Source of the DNA: Akkermansiaceae bacterium
GTDB lineage: Bacteria; Verrucomicrobiota; Verrucomicrobiia; Verrucomicrobiales; Akkermansiaceae
NCBI GenBank assembly: GCA_013041925.1
Contig: JABDRB010000012.1
Location: 186,001 to 250,000, forward strand
Length of the DNA: 64,000 bases
Direction of reading: 5' to 3'
Made by a program: the position numbers and the translations under genes. Positions 17,258 through 26,749 of the stretch are shown here, piece by piece (position 1 is the stretch's first letter; the number at the start of each line of letters is the position of its first letter). Under the pieces are notes generated by a model. The model was not told the origin of the DNA. It did no database searches and saw nothing but the letters and a program-made list of their open reading frames with translations.

Positions 17258-19483
17258 TCAAAAAGCATGCGTAGCATCACCCGCGGCCAACTTCATCTCA
17301 CGCAGGGATGACTCTCCTGGGATCCGCACCTTCACCACTTGGTCATGCTTTGAGCGTAAGGTAGCGCTGGTGAGCTTTCCCTTTTTCCAGACCATATCGA
17401 CGATCACATCGCCTCGGGCACGCAGGCCTTGAACCGAGCCGTTGGGGTATGCCTTTGGAAGTGCAGGCAGTAAGGAGATCTCCCCAGCATGGCTCTGCAG
17501 GAACATCTCTGCCATGCCTGCAGGGATACCGAGGTTGCCATCGATTTGAAATGGTGGGTGGGTGGACCAAAGGTTATCGAGCGTGTTGTAGGCCAGCAGA
17601 CCAGCAACGCAGCCGTGAGCACGCTCCGCATCACCAAGCCTCGACCAAAGAGCGGTGCGCCACGCCCAAGTCCATGACCGACGGCTATCGCCCACCTCAC
17701 CACGTTTGGTCAGTGAGACACGAGCGGCATCAGCCAGTTTGGGTTGACCCGCCATCGTGATCTGGTTCCCTGGGTGAATGGCAAACAGATGACTTGTGTG
17801 GCGGTGGTTTCCTTTTTCGAGTCCTTTTTCACCCATCCACTCCATGAGCTGCCCCCAGCTGCCGATCTGCGGCCCATAAAGTTTATCCAAGGCGACTTTT
17901 AGGCGTGTTTGCAATTGTGGATGGGTATCGAGCAATTCAGCCGCCTTCAGCGTATGGGTAAAAAGATCCCACATCAGCTGCTGGGCGTGAGCGGTGCCAT
18001 CCTCGTGAGGGCCATGTTCGTGAGACCAGGCATTGGGAACAACCAAACTGCCATCGGGCATCTCCTTGAGGCGAGGCAACCAGAACAGAGTGACATCACG
18101 CATCCATGGCCAAGCGGCTTTCCGAAGGAATTCCTTATCGAGAGAAAACTGATAACTCTCCCAGAAATGCTGAGCCAGCCATGCGGTGCCCTCGATATTC
18201 CAATTCCACCCGCCACCGCCGTATGGATTGAGACTCATTCGGGTAACAAACCCCTGAGTACCAGCACCGTATTGCGCTGCGGTATGCTTGCGGTAGACCG
18301 GCGCTCCTGCCGAAAGCATCGCAAAGAGTGGTTGCGAAAGCTCGGGCAGGTTCGTGGTTTCCGACAACCAATAGTTCATTTGCAGATTGATATTCGAGTG
18401 ATAGTCGCTGAACCACGCGGGGCTATTCGAGTTCGCCCAGAGCCCCTGCAAATTGGCGGGCAAGGACCCCTTGCGTGAACACGAGATCAACAGGTATCGC
18501 CCGTAGTTAAAAAGCATTGCCTCCAACTCTGGATCGAGACACGGACGAGGTAGATCTTTGGCATGGTCGCGGTAGTTTTGAACTCGCTTGTTAATTGGCT
18601 GCGCCGCGATATGCTCACTGGTTTCCCCCAAATTAAGGTGCACCCTATCGTAAAGCGCTGCGTAATCACTCTGATGATCCTTCAACATGGCAGACCAAGA
18701 CTTGCTGGCCGCCGCCTTCAAACGCGGCTTCACTTTGGCGGCAGGATTCCCACACATCCAACCCTTGGTGAGGTCCATCACGTAATTGGTATCGGCAGCC
18801 AAAACCAGAATCACTTCATCCGCGGCATCGACGCTGACACAATCCGCCTGCGTGGTCAGTTTACCACCTATTGCTCGGACTTGCACCCGCGCTTCGTATT
18901 GCAGTTTATTCGGAAGTTGACCACGAAGCTCGATAACGCCATCCGCGTAACTCAGCTTCTCAAGACCAGGGTGTGTCCCTTCAAGTTTGACCAACGTGCT
19001 GATCTGACCGGGTTTGTCCGCGGATAATCGCCAGACGATCACCTGATCTGGGTTCGAGGCGATGGCTTCTCGCGTGTAGGTGACTTCTCCCACCTTCCAC
19101 TGGGTGGTGTGCATCGAACTTCCAATGTCAAGCTGCCGTCGGTATCCCTCGAGGGCGTTGGTCACCGCCCCCGTGGATTGCTCCACAATCAGCGAACCAA
19201 AATTCTGATACGAACCAAATCGTCCACCCTTGATTTCCTTACGATAGTGCCCAGCCGCATTTTCGTTCCCCGTCCATAATGAATCCACATTAAACTGCAT
19301 CACCCCGCGCTCCACACCACCAAAAAACACCCCCCCCAGCGAGCCATTACCAATCGGCAATCCGCCATTTTCCCACTTTTGGGCCGGTGCGTCAAAATAC
19401 AGAATATGGTCGGCCTCAGACGACCATAAATGATACGGGCCAAGAACCACGACCATTGCAAGGGTGATCAATAAGGTTTTCAT
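17258..19483 (-). CDS. Exported GH95-type alpha-L-fucosidase
   Basis: 741 aa from ATG 19483 (MKTLLITLAMVVVLGPYHL, signal peptide); an upstream ATG at 19528 would spoil the leader. N-terminal WENGGLPIGNGSLGGVFFG is the GH95 opening, followed by NVDSLWTG, NLQGLWANSNSPAW, NLQMNYW (catalytic-site Asn region), GWNWNIEGTAWLAQHFWESY, and FQIDGNLG carrying the catalytic-base Asp. GH95 enzymes are inverting 1,2-alpha-L-fucosidases or galactosidases. Likely periplasmic or outer-surface and used with the other hydrolases in this window on fucose-containing polysaccharide. The exact substrate is not certain. Confidence 0.9.
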   Translation of the reverse strand: MKTLLITLAMVVVLGPYHLWSSEADHILYFDAPAQKWENGGLPIGNGSLGGVFFGGVERGVMQFNVDSLWTGNENAAGHYRKEIKGGRFGSYQNFGSLIVEQSTGAVTNALEGYRRQLDIGSSMHTTQWKVGEVTYTREAIASNPDQVIVWRLSADKPGQISTLVKLEGTHPGLEKLSYADGVIELRGQLPNKLQYEARVQVRAIGGKLTTQADCVSVDAADEVILVLAADTNYVMDLTKGWMCGNPAAKVKPRLKAAASKSWSAMLKDHQSDYAALYDRVHLNLGETSEHIAAQPINKRVQNYRDHAKDLPRPCLDPELEAMLFNYGRYLLISCSRKGSLPANLQGLWANSNSPAWFSDYHSNINLQMNYWLSETTNLPELSQPLFAMLSAGAPVYRKHTAAQYGAGTQGFVTRMSLNPYGGGGWNWNIEGTAWLAQHFWESYQFSLDKEFLRKAAWPWMRDVTLFWLPRLKEMPDGSLVVPNAWSHEHGPHEDGTAHAQQLMWDLFTHTLKAAELLDTHPQLQTRLKVALDKLYGPQIGSWGQLMEWMGEKGLEKGNHRHTSHLFAIHPGNQITMAGQPKLADAARVSLTKRGEVGDSRRSWTWAWRTALWSRLGDAERAHGCVAGLLAYNTLDNLWSTHPPFQIDGNLGIPAGMAEMFLQSHAGEISLLPALPKAYPNGSVQGLRARGDVIVDMVWKKGKLTSATLRSKHDQVVKVRIPGESSLREMKLAAGDATHAF

Positions 19484-19636
19484 GATAAATGCTTTCGTAA
19501 TTCGAAAATCATGCAAAAGATTCTGCACGGAATGATGTTCTTTTTACGTCCAGAATAGCATGATCTTTCATGCGTAATGAGGCGCCCCCATCAGACATCC
19601 CTCCTCCCCACCGATTCCTCATTCAGCATGGCCCCG

Positions 19637-20101
19637 ATGAAAAAAATAAGCATCTACACCGACGGCTCAGCCCGTGGCAATCCTGGCCCTGGCGGCTACG
19701 GCACCTTACTGGTTTATCAAGGGCAAATCAGAGAACTCAGCGGAGGCTTCGCCAGAACGACCAATAACCGCATGGAAATCCTCGCCGCACTGACGGGTAT
19801 CGAGGCACTCAAAGAATCCTGCGAAGTCACCGTTTACTCGGATTCCAAGTATCTCATCGACACCATGAACAAAGGTTGGATTCACGGGTGGAAAAAGAAA
19901 GGCTGGAAACGAGGCCCCCATAAACCGCTCAAAAACACCGATCTCTGGCAACGCATGCATGCCCTTTTAGATCGGCACACCATCAACTGGCAGTGGGTTA
20001 AAGGTCACAACGGTCATCCCGAAAACGAACGCTGCGATGTGCTCGCAACAACCGCCGCCGATCAGAAAAACAACCCCACCGACCACGGGTTTATCGAGTA
20101 A
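19637..20101 (+). CDS. rnhA: Ribonuclease HI
   Basis: 154 aa from MKKISIYTDGSARGNPGPGGYG; an ATG at 19628 is an alternative start. Catalytic acids are seen in YTDGS, NNRMEILA, YSDSKYL and NERCDVLA, and the basic handle GWKKKGWKRG is present. Degrades the RNA strand of RNA-DNA hybrids. Confidence 0.95.
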   Translation: MKKISIYTDGSARGNPGPGGYGTLLVYQGQIRELSGGFARTTNNRMEILAALTGIEALKESCEVTVYSDSKYLIDTMNKGWIHGWKKKGWKRGPHKPLKNTDLWQRMHALLDRHTINWQWVKGHNGHPENERCDVLATTAADQKNNPTDHGFIE

Positions 20102-20111
20102 CCCATCACCT

Positions 20112-22730
20112 TCACGCATCCAATGCGGGACCCAGTATCCCATTGGGATCCAGGCAAACGTTTGAGATGCTGAGCCCCTCCGGTGGTAGCGACACACCAG
20201 TCAGATGAATAACCGATTTTTTGATCTCCACGTGAAACCCAGGCAAGAGTCGACCCCACGTGCCTGAACGGTGCCCCTCCTGATGCTGGTTGGTCGCGGT
20301 TTCGGCTTCAGGGTGAGGCATCGACATCGCAATGATGCACCCGCCGACAGCCAAACACGGGAAGACTCCATCCCGATTTAGAGCATCATGGGAAAAATCA
20401 TAACATCCCCCAGAGAGCCCTCGACTCCTCCATGCCTCATGAAGTGATTTACCGCTGACGTAGTGATCCACTCGGTGCTCCTCGCTGAGTCGACTCACCT
20501 CATCGGCCGATGTCGTCGAACTGACAAGCACCAGTTTTAATTTGAAATATTGAGCAAAAATAACACCTAACACATCACGGCAAGATTCGAGGGAATCCCA
20601 CTCAAACATCACTGTCTGGCCACGGCGTATGGCATTCACCTCGCCCACCTGCAAGGCATTGGCAAACCGTTGGACTTGCTGACCCACAGGTAATGCCCGC
20701 AATTCATTGGCGCGCTGACGGAAAGCAGAGACGTCTCCTCCGGCGAGGCGAGCGTTCTTACTGAGCCATTTCATCGGGTGGGCAAGCACCTGACGCTGGG
20801 CAAAGGCATCGGCGCGTAATGACTCCACCGCTCTCGTCGCTTGATCCACTTTTGTTTCGCCCGTGATCAAGGGGGAACCAAAATGAACCGTCACACCATA
20901 GGGGATGCGATAAGGCCATTTAAAGAGAAATCGATTACGCTCAAAAGAAAAAATCGACCCCCATAAACCATCCATGGCAGCGGGCAACACAGGACACTTC
21001 GCCTTACGGGCAATCATCTCAAAGCCACGTTTAAACTCATTCATCGCCCCTGTGCGGGCGAGTTGCCCCTCGGGGAAGACACACACCACTGACCCCTTCT
21101 CCAGCGCCTCGGCGGCGACGCGTAATGCCTCCTTGGCACGAGTTTCCGAAATAGGCACGGTATCAAACAATTTTACGAACCGACCAATCCATGGACGTTT
21201 AAAATATCCGTCATACATCAGAAATCGCACCTTCCGTGGACAGGCGACCGAGAGAACAAAAGCATCCACATAACTTACATGGTTAGCGATCAATAACACA
21301 CCACCCTGAGCCGGCACCCGATCCGCATGCAGCACGCGGATCCGGTAAACCATCTTAAATAATCCCAGAACCACAAGCCGGACAACATGCTGGGGTAATA
21401 GCCGGGCGGAGTAATTCGTCGCCATCACACAGACCAACGCCAGCGCCCCAAATTGAAAGCTATAGGGGAGTTTGTAATGCGCCATGACAAACTGGATCAA
21501 CACCGCAAAAAAACCAGCAATGCAATCGAGCAAATTTAAGCCAGCCAATACCCGGCCTCTTTTTTCCGGTGGGCAAATATCTTGTAAGTAAGCATTGAGA
21601 GGAACCAAAAGCAAGGCGCCGCCTCCACCGGCAATGGCCAGCCAAGTCATCAACCACACCCGCTCAATCGGACCAAGCCCAAGTGCCACAGATCCGACCA
21701 TCATGACCAAGCCACCCAAAGGAACCAAACCGAGCTCGATCTTCTTTTTACAAATCAACGAGGCCATCACACCTCCCAGCGCAATCCCACCACTCGCCGC
21801 CAACATGAGCCAAGAATTCTCACTCCCAAAACCAACACCCCCGCCACCGGATAGATCCGAACCAATCTGAATAGCCGCCAAATTAATAAAACCGGCAAAC
21901 CCCCAGAAAAAGGCGACACCCACACCACTCAGTCGCATCCGACGGTCTTCCCACAGATCGTTCAATTGGCCAAAGTGCTCAATGAGAATCCCCTTACGGA
22001 ATGGCCGACTACTCATCGGCTTTACACACTCAACTTTAAAACTCAGCGCCAAACTCAGAAGGGCCGCCGCCGCAATCACCATCATCGGAAAATGCGCCGC
22101 CTCCCAAACGTCAAAACCTGCCTCACGCCGCAGATCATACCACCAACCGGAAATAATCTGCCCGAAACAAACCGCTAAAATCACGGACATCTCCAGCACA
22201 CCACTGGCAAAACCTAATCGGCTATGCCCAACCAACTCCTTCACAATCCCCTTCTTGGCTGGACTCAGCAATACGGATTCAACCGATAACAGAAAAAAAC
22301 CCAAGACAGCCAAAGGCAAACTCTGTATCGCAACCGCAAAAACAATCATGACCAACACCCCCAACTGCATGCACAACGTGCCTCGGATCACATAGGTCTT
22401 ACTAAAACGATCCGACAACCAACCCGAAAGTGGCGCAAACAAAATAAAGGGCAACACAATCAAAGCACCGAGTATGTGTGCCATGTGCTCCCCTAAAAAA
22501 CCAATATCATGCCCTAGGCTCCTAGCTTGAAAAACCAATGCGCCCGCCAAAGGGATCAATAAAAACTGAGCGGCTTTGTCATTAAAACCATTCTGCGTCT
22601 GCAAGGTTAACAAACTCCAAAACGAGACCCAGTTCCTCCGCGTCGGCTGATCGCTCGGTTCCGATTCGCTTGCTACGCCACTCATCTTATGCATGTTGGA
22701 CAGCACATCAGAAAATAGCGAGCCAATCAA
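20112..22730 (-). CDS. LplT-Aas-like fusion: MFS flippase plus PlsC acyltransferase plus degenerate AMP-binding domain
   Basis: 872 aa. Residues about 30-430 are a 12-helix MFS transporter like LplT, starting WSLLTLQTQNGFNDKAAQFLLIPL. Residues about 450-640 form a PlsC domain with NHVSYVD (HX4D) and VFPEGQLARTG. The remaining 230 residues resemble the first part of the AMP-binding domain of Aas but end early and lack the family's ATP motifs. Full-length Aas-type fusions exceed 1100 aa. It probably takes up lysophospholipid and reacylates it in the inner membrane; the acyl-activating step may be lost. Starts at 22694 or 22685 are also possible. Confidence 0.82.
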   Translation of the reverse strand: MIGSLFSDVLSNMHKMSGVASESEPSDQPTRRNWVSFWSLLTLQTQNGFNDKAAQFLLIPLAGALVFQARSLGHDIGFLGEHMAHILGALIVLPFILFAPLSGWLSDRFSKTYVIRGTLCMQLGVLVMIVFAVAIQSLPLAVLGFFLLSVESVLLSPAKKGIVKELVGHSRLGFASGVLEMSVILAVCFGQIISGWWYDLRREAGFDVWEAAHFPMMVIAAAALLSLALSFKVECVKPMSSRPFRKGILIEHFGQLNDLWEDRRMRLSGVGVAFFWGFAGFINLAAIQIGSDLSGGGGVGFGSENSWLMLAASGGIALGGVMASLICKKKIELGLVPLGGLVMMVGSVALGLGPIERVWLMTWLAIAGGGGALLLVPLNAYLQDICPPEKRGRVLAGLNLLDCIAGFFAVLIQFVMAHYKLPYSFQFGALALVCVMATNYSARLLPQHVVRLVVLGLFKMVYRIRVLHADRVPAQGGVLLIANHVSYVDAFVLSVACPRKVRFLMYDGYFKRPWIGRFVKLFDTVPISETRAKEALRVAAEALEKGSVVCVFPEGQLARTGAMNEFKRGFEMIARKAKCPVLPAAMDGLWGSIFSFERNRFLFKWPYRIPYGVTVHFGSPLITGETKVDQATRAVESLRADAFAQRQVLAHPMKWLSKNARLAGGDVSAFRQRANELRALPVGQQVQRFANALQVGEVNAIRRGQTVMFEWDSLESCRDVLGVIFAQYFKLKLVLVSSTTSADEVSRLSEEHRVDHYVSGKSLHEAWRSRGLSGGCYDFSHDALNRDGVFPCLAVGGCIIAMSMPHPEAETATNQHQEGHRSGTWGRLLPGFHVEIKKSVIHLTGVSLPPEGLSISNVCLDPNGILGPALDA

Positions 22731-22795
22731 ATCGACTTTTCACACAAGATCATTGATTCAATCGATGCTCTGTGTGACAGCAAACAAATCACTCC

Positions 22796-22891
22796 ATGAT
22801 CCTCCGAGCCAAAGCTCCTCCCGTCGACGGCAAAGCCAACAAGGTTCGTATTGATTTTCTGGCCCAATCGCTCGGACTCACCAAGTCCTAG
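22796..22891 (+). pseudogene. DUF167/YggU fragment
   Basis: A 31-codon frame, MILRAKAPPVDGKANKVRID then FLAQSLGLTKS, followed by TAG. APPVDGKAN and LAxxLGLxKS are the core of the DUF167 (YggU) family, normally 70-110 aa. The N-terminal beta strand and the C-terminal VxxxxGxxSRxK part are both missing; an in-frame TGA lies seven codons upstream. Too short for a working protein, so a remnant. Confidence 0.7.
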
Positions 22892-23079
22892 ATTCACTTA
22901 ATAAAGGGCTCTACATCATGGGTTAAAACCTTTAAAATACATGGCGGAACGACACTTCATGATGTATATCCATCACGCTCATCATCATCGCCATTATCCA
23001 TCGTTCATACAAACGAGACTTGTCAGACCAAGCCATTTCGTGTAGATCTTTCGACTTATTACCCCTATTTTATAAATAT

Positions 23080-23730
23080 ATGAAAATACTTACCTTCATC
23101 ATCCCCGCGTTATTAGCGGCCTGTTTATTGGCGAGTTGCGGAAACTCAAGCACCCCCAACCCGAACCAGACGGCCCCACTCAAGGCCGTTCACGTCAACC
23201 CCTACAAACCCGGCACCTACGCCCACTTTCGCGGCCAGAAGGCCTACCCCAGAAACTATGGCGTCTGGAAAAACCAAGATATCCTCGCGCGCACCGATGC
23301 CACCAATGCCAGTATCCGCATCGACATCTCCGATCAGCGGGCCTATCTCATGAATGGCACGGATCTCGCCATGGACTACCCGGTGGCCACCGGACGATCA
23401 GAATTTCCGACGCCGACGGGCAATTACCGAGTGCTTGAAAAAATTAAGGAGGAGAAACGATCCTCAACGTATGGAAAAATTTACGATGCGGAAGGAAAGC
23501 TAATCAATGCCAATGCAGACAGCCGCAAAGACCCGATCCCTGAGGGAGGTAAGTATGTAGGTGCTGCTATGCCATACTGGATGCGCATCACCTGGGATGG
23601 CATCGGCATGCATAAAGGCAATGTCCCGCGCCGCCCTGCCTCACACGGATGTATTCGGACCTACTACAAGGTGGTCCCAACGGTTTTTGCCAAGGTTCGC
23701 GTAGGAACGCGGGTATCGATCGTGCAGTAA
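23080..23730 (+). CDS. L,D-transpeptidase lipoprotein (1)
   Basis: 216 aa from MKILTFIIPALLAACLLASC, a lipoprotein signal with lipobox LASC; the frame is open from 23020 but this ATG gives the leader. YkuD domain from about 75 to the end with ASIRIDISDQRAYLM-type start, HKGN and the catalytic SHGCIR. Such enzymes form 3-3 peptidoglycan cross-links or attach proteins to the wall. A paralogue lies at 25501. Confidence 0.88.
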   Translation: MKILTFIIPALLAACLLASCGNSSTPNPNQTAPLKAVHVNPYKPGTYAHFRGQKAYPRNYGVWKNQDILARTDATNASIRIDISDQRAYLMNGTDLAMDYPVATGRSEFPTPTGNYRVLEKIKEEKRSSTYGKIYDAEGKLINANADSRKDPIPEGGKYVGAAMPYWMRITWDGIGMHKGNVPRRPASHGCIRTYYKVVPTVFAKVRVGTRVSIVQ

Positions 23731-23745
23731 AATCACCACCACGCG

Positions 23746-24105
23746 TCACATCAATTCCACCCCGAAGCGTTTCATAATCCAGGCCGTCAGCACAAAAAGC
23801 ACGGCGGTGACTACACAGGAGGCCAGCAGGCACCAGCCATAATGCCAGCCTTTGCGCAACATCCACGGCATCAGCAGAAACATCGGTAAGGTCGGAATCA
23901 CATACCAAAACGTATACCACGCGTGGTTGGCTATTTTTTCCGTCTGCTGCTCCCCTTTAAGCTCAAAAAACATCCATGTCATCGCCAACACCGTAACCAT
24001 CGGCAAGGCGGCAATGAGCGCTCCGATTCTGTCAAATCGACGAGCCACCTCCGAGATCAACACAACCAAGGCTGAGGTAATCAGGTATTTCAGTAGAATA
24101 GGCAT
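23746..24105 (-). CDS. DUF3147-type four-helix membrane protein
   Basis: 119 aa from MPILLKYLITSALVVLISEV; the open frame begins further upstream at 24156. Four hydrophobic helices with SEVARRFDRIGALIAALPMV between the first two, the DUF3147 pattern. Inner membrane, function unknown. Convergent with the transpeptidase gene. Confidence 0.72.
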   Translation of the reverse strand: MPILLKYLITSALVVLISEVARRFDRIGALIAALPMVTVLAMTWMFFELKGEQQTEKIANHAWYTFWYVIPTLPMFLLMPWMLRKGWHYGWCLLASCVVTAVLFVLTAWIMKRFGVELM

Positions 24106-24154
24106 ATGAACTTCTTCTTGGTCTGCCGCCATTACAGCGTATTCTCCCCTCATC

Positions 24155-25039
24155 ATGCAAGATTATCCATCCGCGATTACCCACGCCCTGGCCACACCTC
24201 TCGCCATCACGCTTGCCTCCATAGCGGCCTGTGCCCCCGTCAGCGACAGCCCGCGTGTGCCGTCGCCCCCATCCAATCAGATAACGTCACCGAGGCCATA
24301 CGCACACAGCCACCGACTTAGCCAAGCGTCGAAGCAAAAAATCGGGCGTAAAATCTGGCACAACGAGTCTGGCGGCACGGTCACTGGGTTAACCCACTGG
24401 AACGTGGGTGAAGAGTTCCCCTCCATGGGGATTGGTCACTTTATCTGGTATCCACGTGGCTTCCATGGGCGCTGGACGGAGTCATTCCCCCTCTTCATTC
24501 GTTATGCGCAGCAGCGCGGCAGCAAGGGCATACCCACATGGGTGACAACCAGCCAGCATTGCCCGTGGCCTGATATGGCATCCTTCCAGCGCGACTTCAA
24601 TGGCCCCAAACTCAAGGCATTGCGCAGCTACCTCGCCCATAATGTCAGTTTACAAACCGACTACATCATGGCGACGAGTCGGGCCGCTCTCCCGAAAATT
24701 TTGGCGTCCGCCCCAGCCGCCCAGCGTGGTCGTATCCATGCCAACTACCAGAGAGTTGCCACCACCCCCCACGGCACCTACGCACTGATCGACTACGTTA
24801 ATTTCAAAGGCGATGGCACCAACCCGACCGAGCGTTACAGCGGCCAAGGCTGGGGGTTAATGTGGGTGCTCATGGAGATGGCTAATGTTCCTGCCGGTCA
24901 GGCCTCTGCCGCAGAGTTCGCCGCGGCCGCCAAACGCTGCCTGGATCGACGCATCCAAAACTCCCCGCCCGCACGCGGTGAGACACGTTGGAAAGCAGGA
25001 TGGCACAACCGGTGTAACACCTATGCACGCCCGCTTTGA
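24155..25039 (+). CDS. Exported unknown protein, possible muramidase-like fold
   Basis: 294 aa. A weak signal peptide with Cys26 (SIAACAP, possible lipobox) precedes a conserved block KIWHNESGG then LTHWNVGEEFPSMGIGHF. A Glu followed by a GxGH element recalls phage-type lysozymes (E...T-I-G-Y-G-H), and a wall role would fit the flanking L,D-transpeptidases. This is only a resemblance; I do not recognise a named family with confidence. It diverges from the DUF3147 gene. Confidence 0.6.
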   Translation: MQDYPSAITHALATPLAITLASIAACAPVSDSPRVPSPPSNQITSPRPYAHSHRLSQASKQKIGRKIWHNESGGTVTGLTHWNVGEEFPSMGIGHFIWYPRGFHGRWTESFPLFIRYAQQRGSKGIPTWVTTSQHCPWPDMASFQRDFNGPKLKALRSYLAHNVSLQTDYIMATSRAALPKILASAPAAQRGRIHANYQRVATTPHGTYALIDYVNFKGDGTNPTERYSGQGWGLMWVLMEMANVPAGQASAAEFAAAAKRCLDRRIQNSPPARGETRWKAGWHNRCNTYARPL

Positions 25040-25056
25040 GATAAGCCCCACCTGAT

Positions 25057-25308
25057 CTATGCCTTCGACCCTTCGGTCTTCGCCGGCTTTGTCTCTTTCG
25101 ACGCGCCCTTTTTATAAGAGTCGCTTCGGTAATCCGTCTGGTAAAACCCAGACCCTTTAAAAATCACCCCAGCACCTGTCCCGAGGAGTCGTTTCACCGT
25201 TCCATCACAATCATCCTGCGGGCATTGCTCCAATTTGGCATCGCTCATTTTCTGAAACACTTCAAAGAGGTGTTCACATTCTTCGCATCGATAATCGTAA
25301 TTTGGCAT
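25057..25308 (-). CDS. FmdB-family zinc-ribbon protein
   Basis: 83 aa. MPNYDYRCEECEHLFEVFQ opens with the FmdB signature; CEEC and CPQDDC supply four zinc ligands, and VIFKGSGFYQTDYR is the conserved tail motif, followed by a Lys-rich end. Putative regulatory or RNA-binding protein of unknown target. Confidence 0.88.
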   Translation of the reverse strand: MPNYDYRCEECEHLFEVFQKMSDAKLEQCPQDDCDGTVKRLLGTGAGVIFKGSGFYQTDYRSDSYKKGASKETKPAKTEGSKA

Positions 25309-25500
25309 GGTGGGATCGGTCGGTTGACAAGCGCTCGATAACCACGGAAACCAGTCAGCGCAAGTAAGAAAGCAATCAACAGCGAGACTTGCCGACGATC
25401 CTCCACCGCCAAGAACTCATCTTGACCCCTTGCGGAAACAGCCCCATATTCCCCCGCATCATCGATGTCCATTCGTTCATCATACCTGACTCCCTACTCC

Positions 25501-26127
25501 ATGAAATTCAGACATTGCTTTACCTTGCCTGTCATCAGTGCCGTCACACTCATGCTCAACCAGTGTGACCCCTACGCCACCACAATCGGTCCAATCAATG
25601 GGACCCAGTATCTCGCAGGTTACGGACCTCAGACGGGGCTACCTGTATCGGCGGGCAAACCCGTCTACCAACCGCAAGGGTATTGGGACGGCGACGGTGT
25701 CCACGGCACCGCCAAAATCCGGATCGTTCGCGCCGAACAAAAAGCCTATTTCTACAAAGGGGGCACACTCGTCGGCGTCACCCCGATCTCGTCCGGCGAC
25801 AGCAAACATGTCACTCCAGCAGGTCGATTCAAAGTTACGCAAAAGAATATCGACCACAAGTCGTCGACCTACGGAGTTATCAAAAATCGAGCCACCGATG
25901 AAACGGTCAATAACAATGCTGACATCCGACTTCACAAACCTGGTCCAGGTGAGTATTTCAAACACGCACCGATGCCAAACTTCATGCGCTTCAACCACGG
26001 TATCGGCATGCATACCGGATTCCTTCCCGGATACGCAGCATCCCACGGGTGCGTCAGAATGCCCGATGAGATGGCCCAAAAGTTTTTCCAAAATGCCCAA
26101 GTCGGCACACCTGTCATCGTAGAATAA
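25501..26127 (+). CDS. L,D-transpeptidase lipoprotein (2)
   Basis: 208 aa from MKFRHCFTLPVISAVTLMLNQC (Cys22 as lipobox cysteine). YkuD domain with KIRIVRAEQKAYFYKGG, SSGDSKHVTPAGRFKV, GIGMHTG and catalytic SHGCVRM. Paralogous to the gene at 23080 but divergent outside the catalytic block. Confidence 0.88.
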   Translation: MKFRHCFTLPVISAVTLMLNQCDPYATTIGPINGTQYLAGYGPQTGLPVSAGKPVYQPQGYWDGDGVHGTAKIRIVRAEQKAYFYKGGTLVGVTPISSGDSKHVTPAGRFKVTQKNIDHKSSTYGVIKNRATDETVNNNADIRLHKPGPGEYFKHAPMPNFMRFNHGIGMHTGFLPGYAASHGCVRMPDEMAQKFFQNAQVGTPVIVE

Positions 26128-26209
26128 GGCACAGGATAAAAACTTCCCGCGTAGCGACCGACGTGATAGATTGTATGCGCGTCACACTACCACCACTCCC
26201 CTCACCACC

Positions 26210-26728
26210 ATGTCCACATCACTTGTTCTTACCATCTGTGCCCACGATCGACCGGGCATCATGAGCCAACTTTCCAACACCATCGCAGAAGGTCAGGGAA
26301 ACTGGCTTGAGAGCCGCATGGCACGGCTCGCCGGCCAGTTTGCAGGCATTGTCCGGGTCGAATGCTCCGAAGACCATGCATCAGGATTACAAGCCGCCCT
26401 TGAGTCGCTCGAAAGCGAGGGCATCCATGTCCAAGTCCTCGGTGAAGGCAACCTCTCGGATTACCCCTACACGCGCTGTTTGCGGATGGATATTTACGGA
26501 AACGACCGACCGGGCATCGTGAGTCAGCTCACTCAGGCGATTTCCCATGCAGGGGCCAACATTGAAGAACTGAATACATCCATGGAAAGTGCCGCGATGG
26601 CCGGACACCCGATCTTTCATGCCTCTGGCACCGTCTGCCTGCCTCTCGATACGGAGGAAGATCAACTCATCGCCGCGATTGAATCCCTCAGTGATGATCT
26701 CAATGTTGAAATCGGAGAGATCGCATAG
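26210..26728 (+). CDS. Tandem ACT-domain protein (GcvR-like)
   Basis: 172 aa from MSTSLVLTICAHDRPGIMSQ. Two ACT domains, each opening with a DRPGI(M/V)SQL motif (about 12-20 and 101-110). This is the layout of GcvR, which binds glycine and represses the glycine-cleavage operon through GcvA. No gcv gene is nearby, so the target is inferred only from family. Confidence 0.82.
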   Translation: MSTSLVLTICAHDRPGIMSQLSNTIAEGQGNWLESRMARLAGQFAGIVRVECSEDHASGLQAALESLESEGIHVQVLGEGNLSDYPYTRCLRMDIYGNDRPGIVSQLTQAISHAGANIEELNTSMESAAMAGHPIFHASGTVCLPLDTEEDQLIAAIESLSDDLNVEIGEIA

Positions 26729-26749
26729 TGGGAGGATTCCTCCCCCGCG

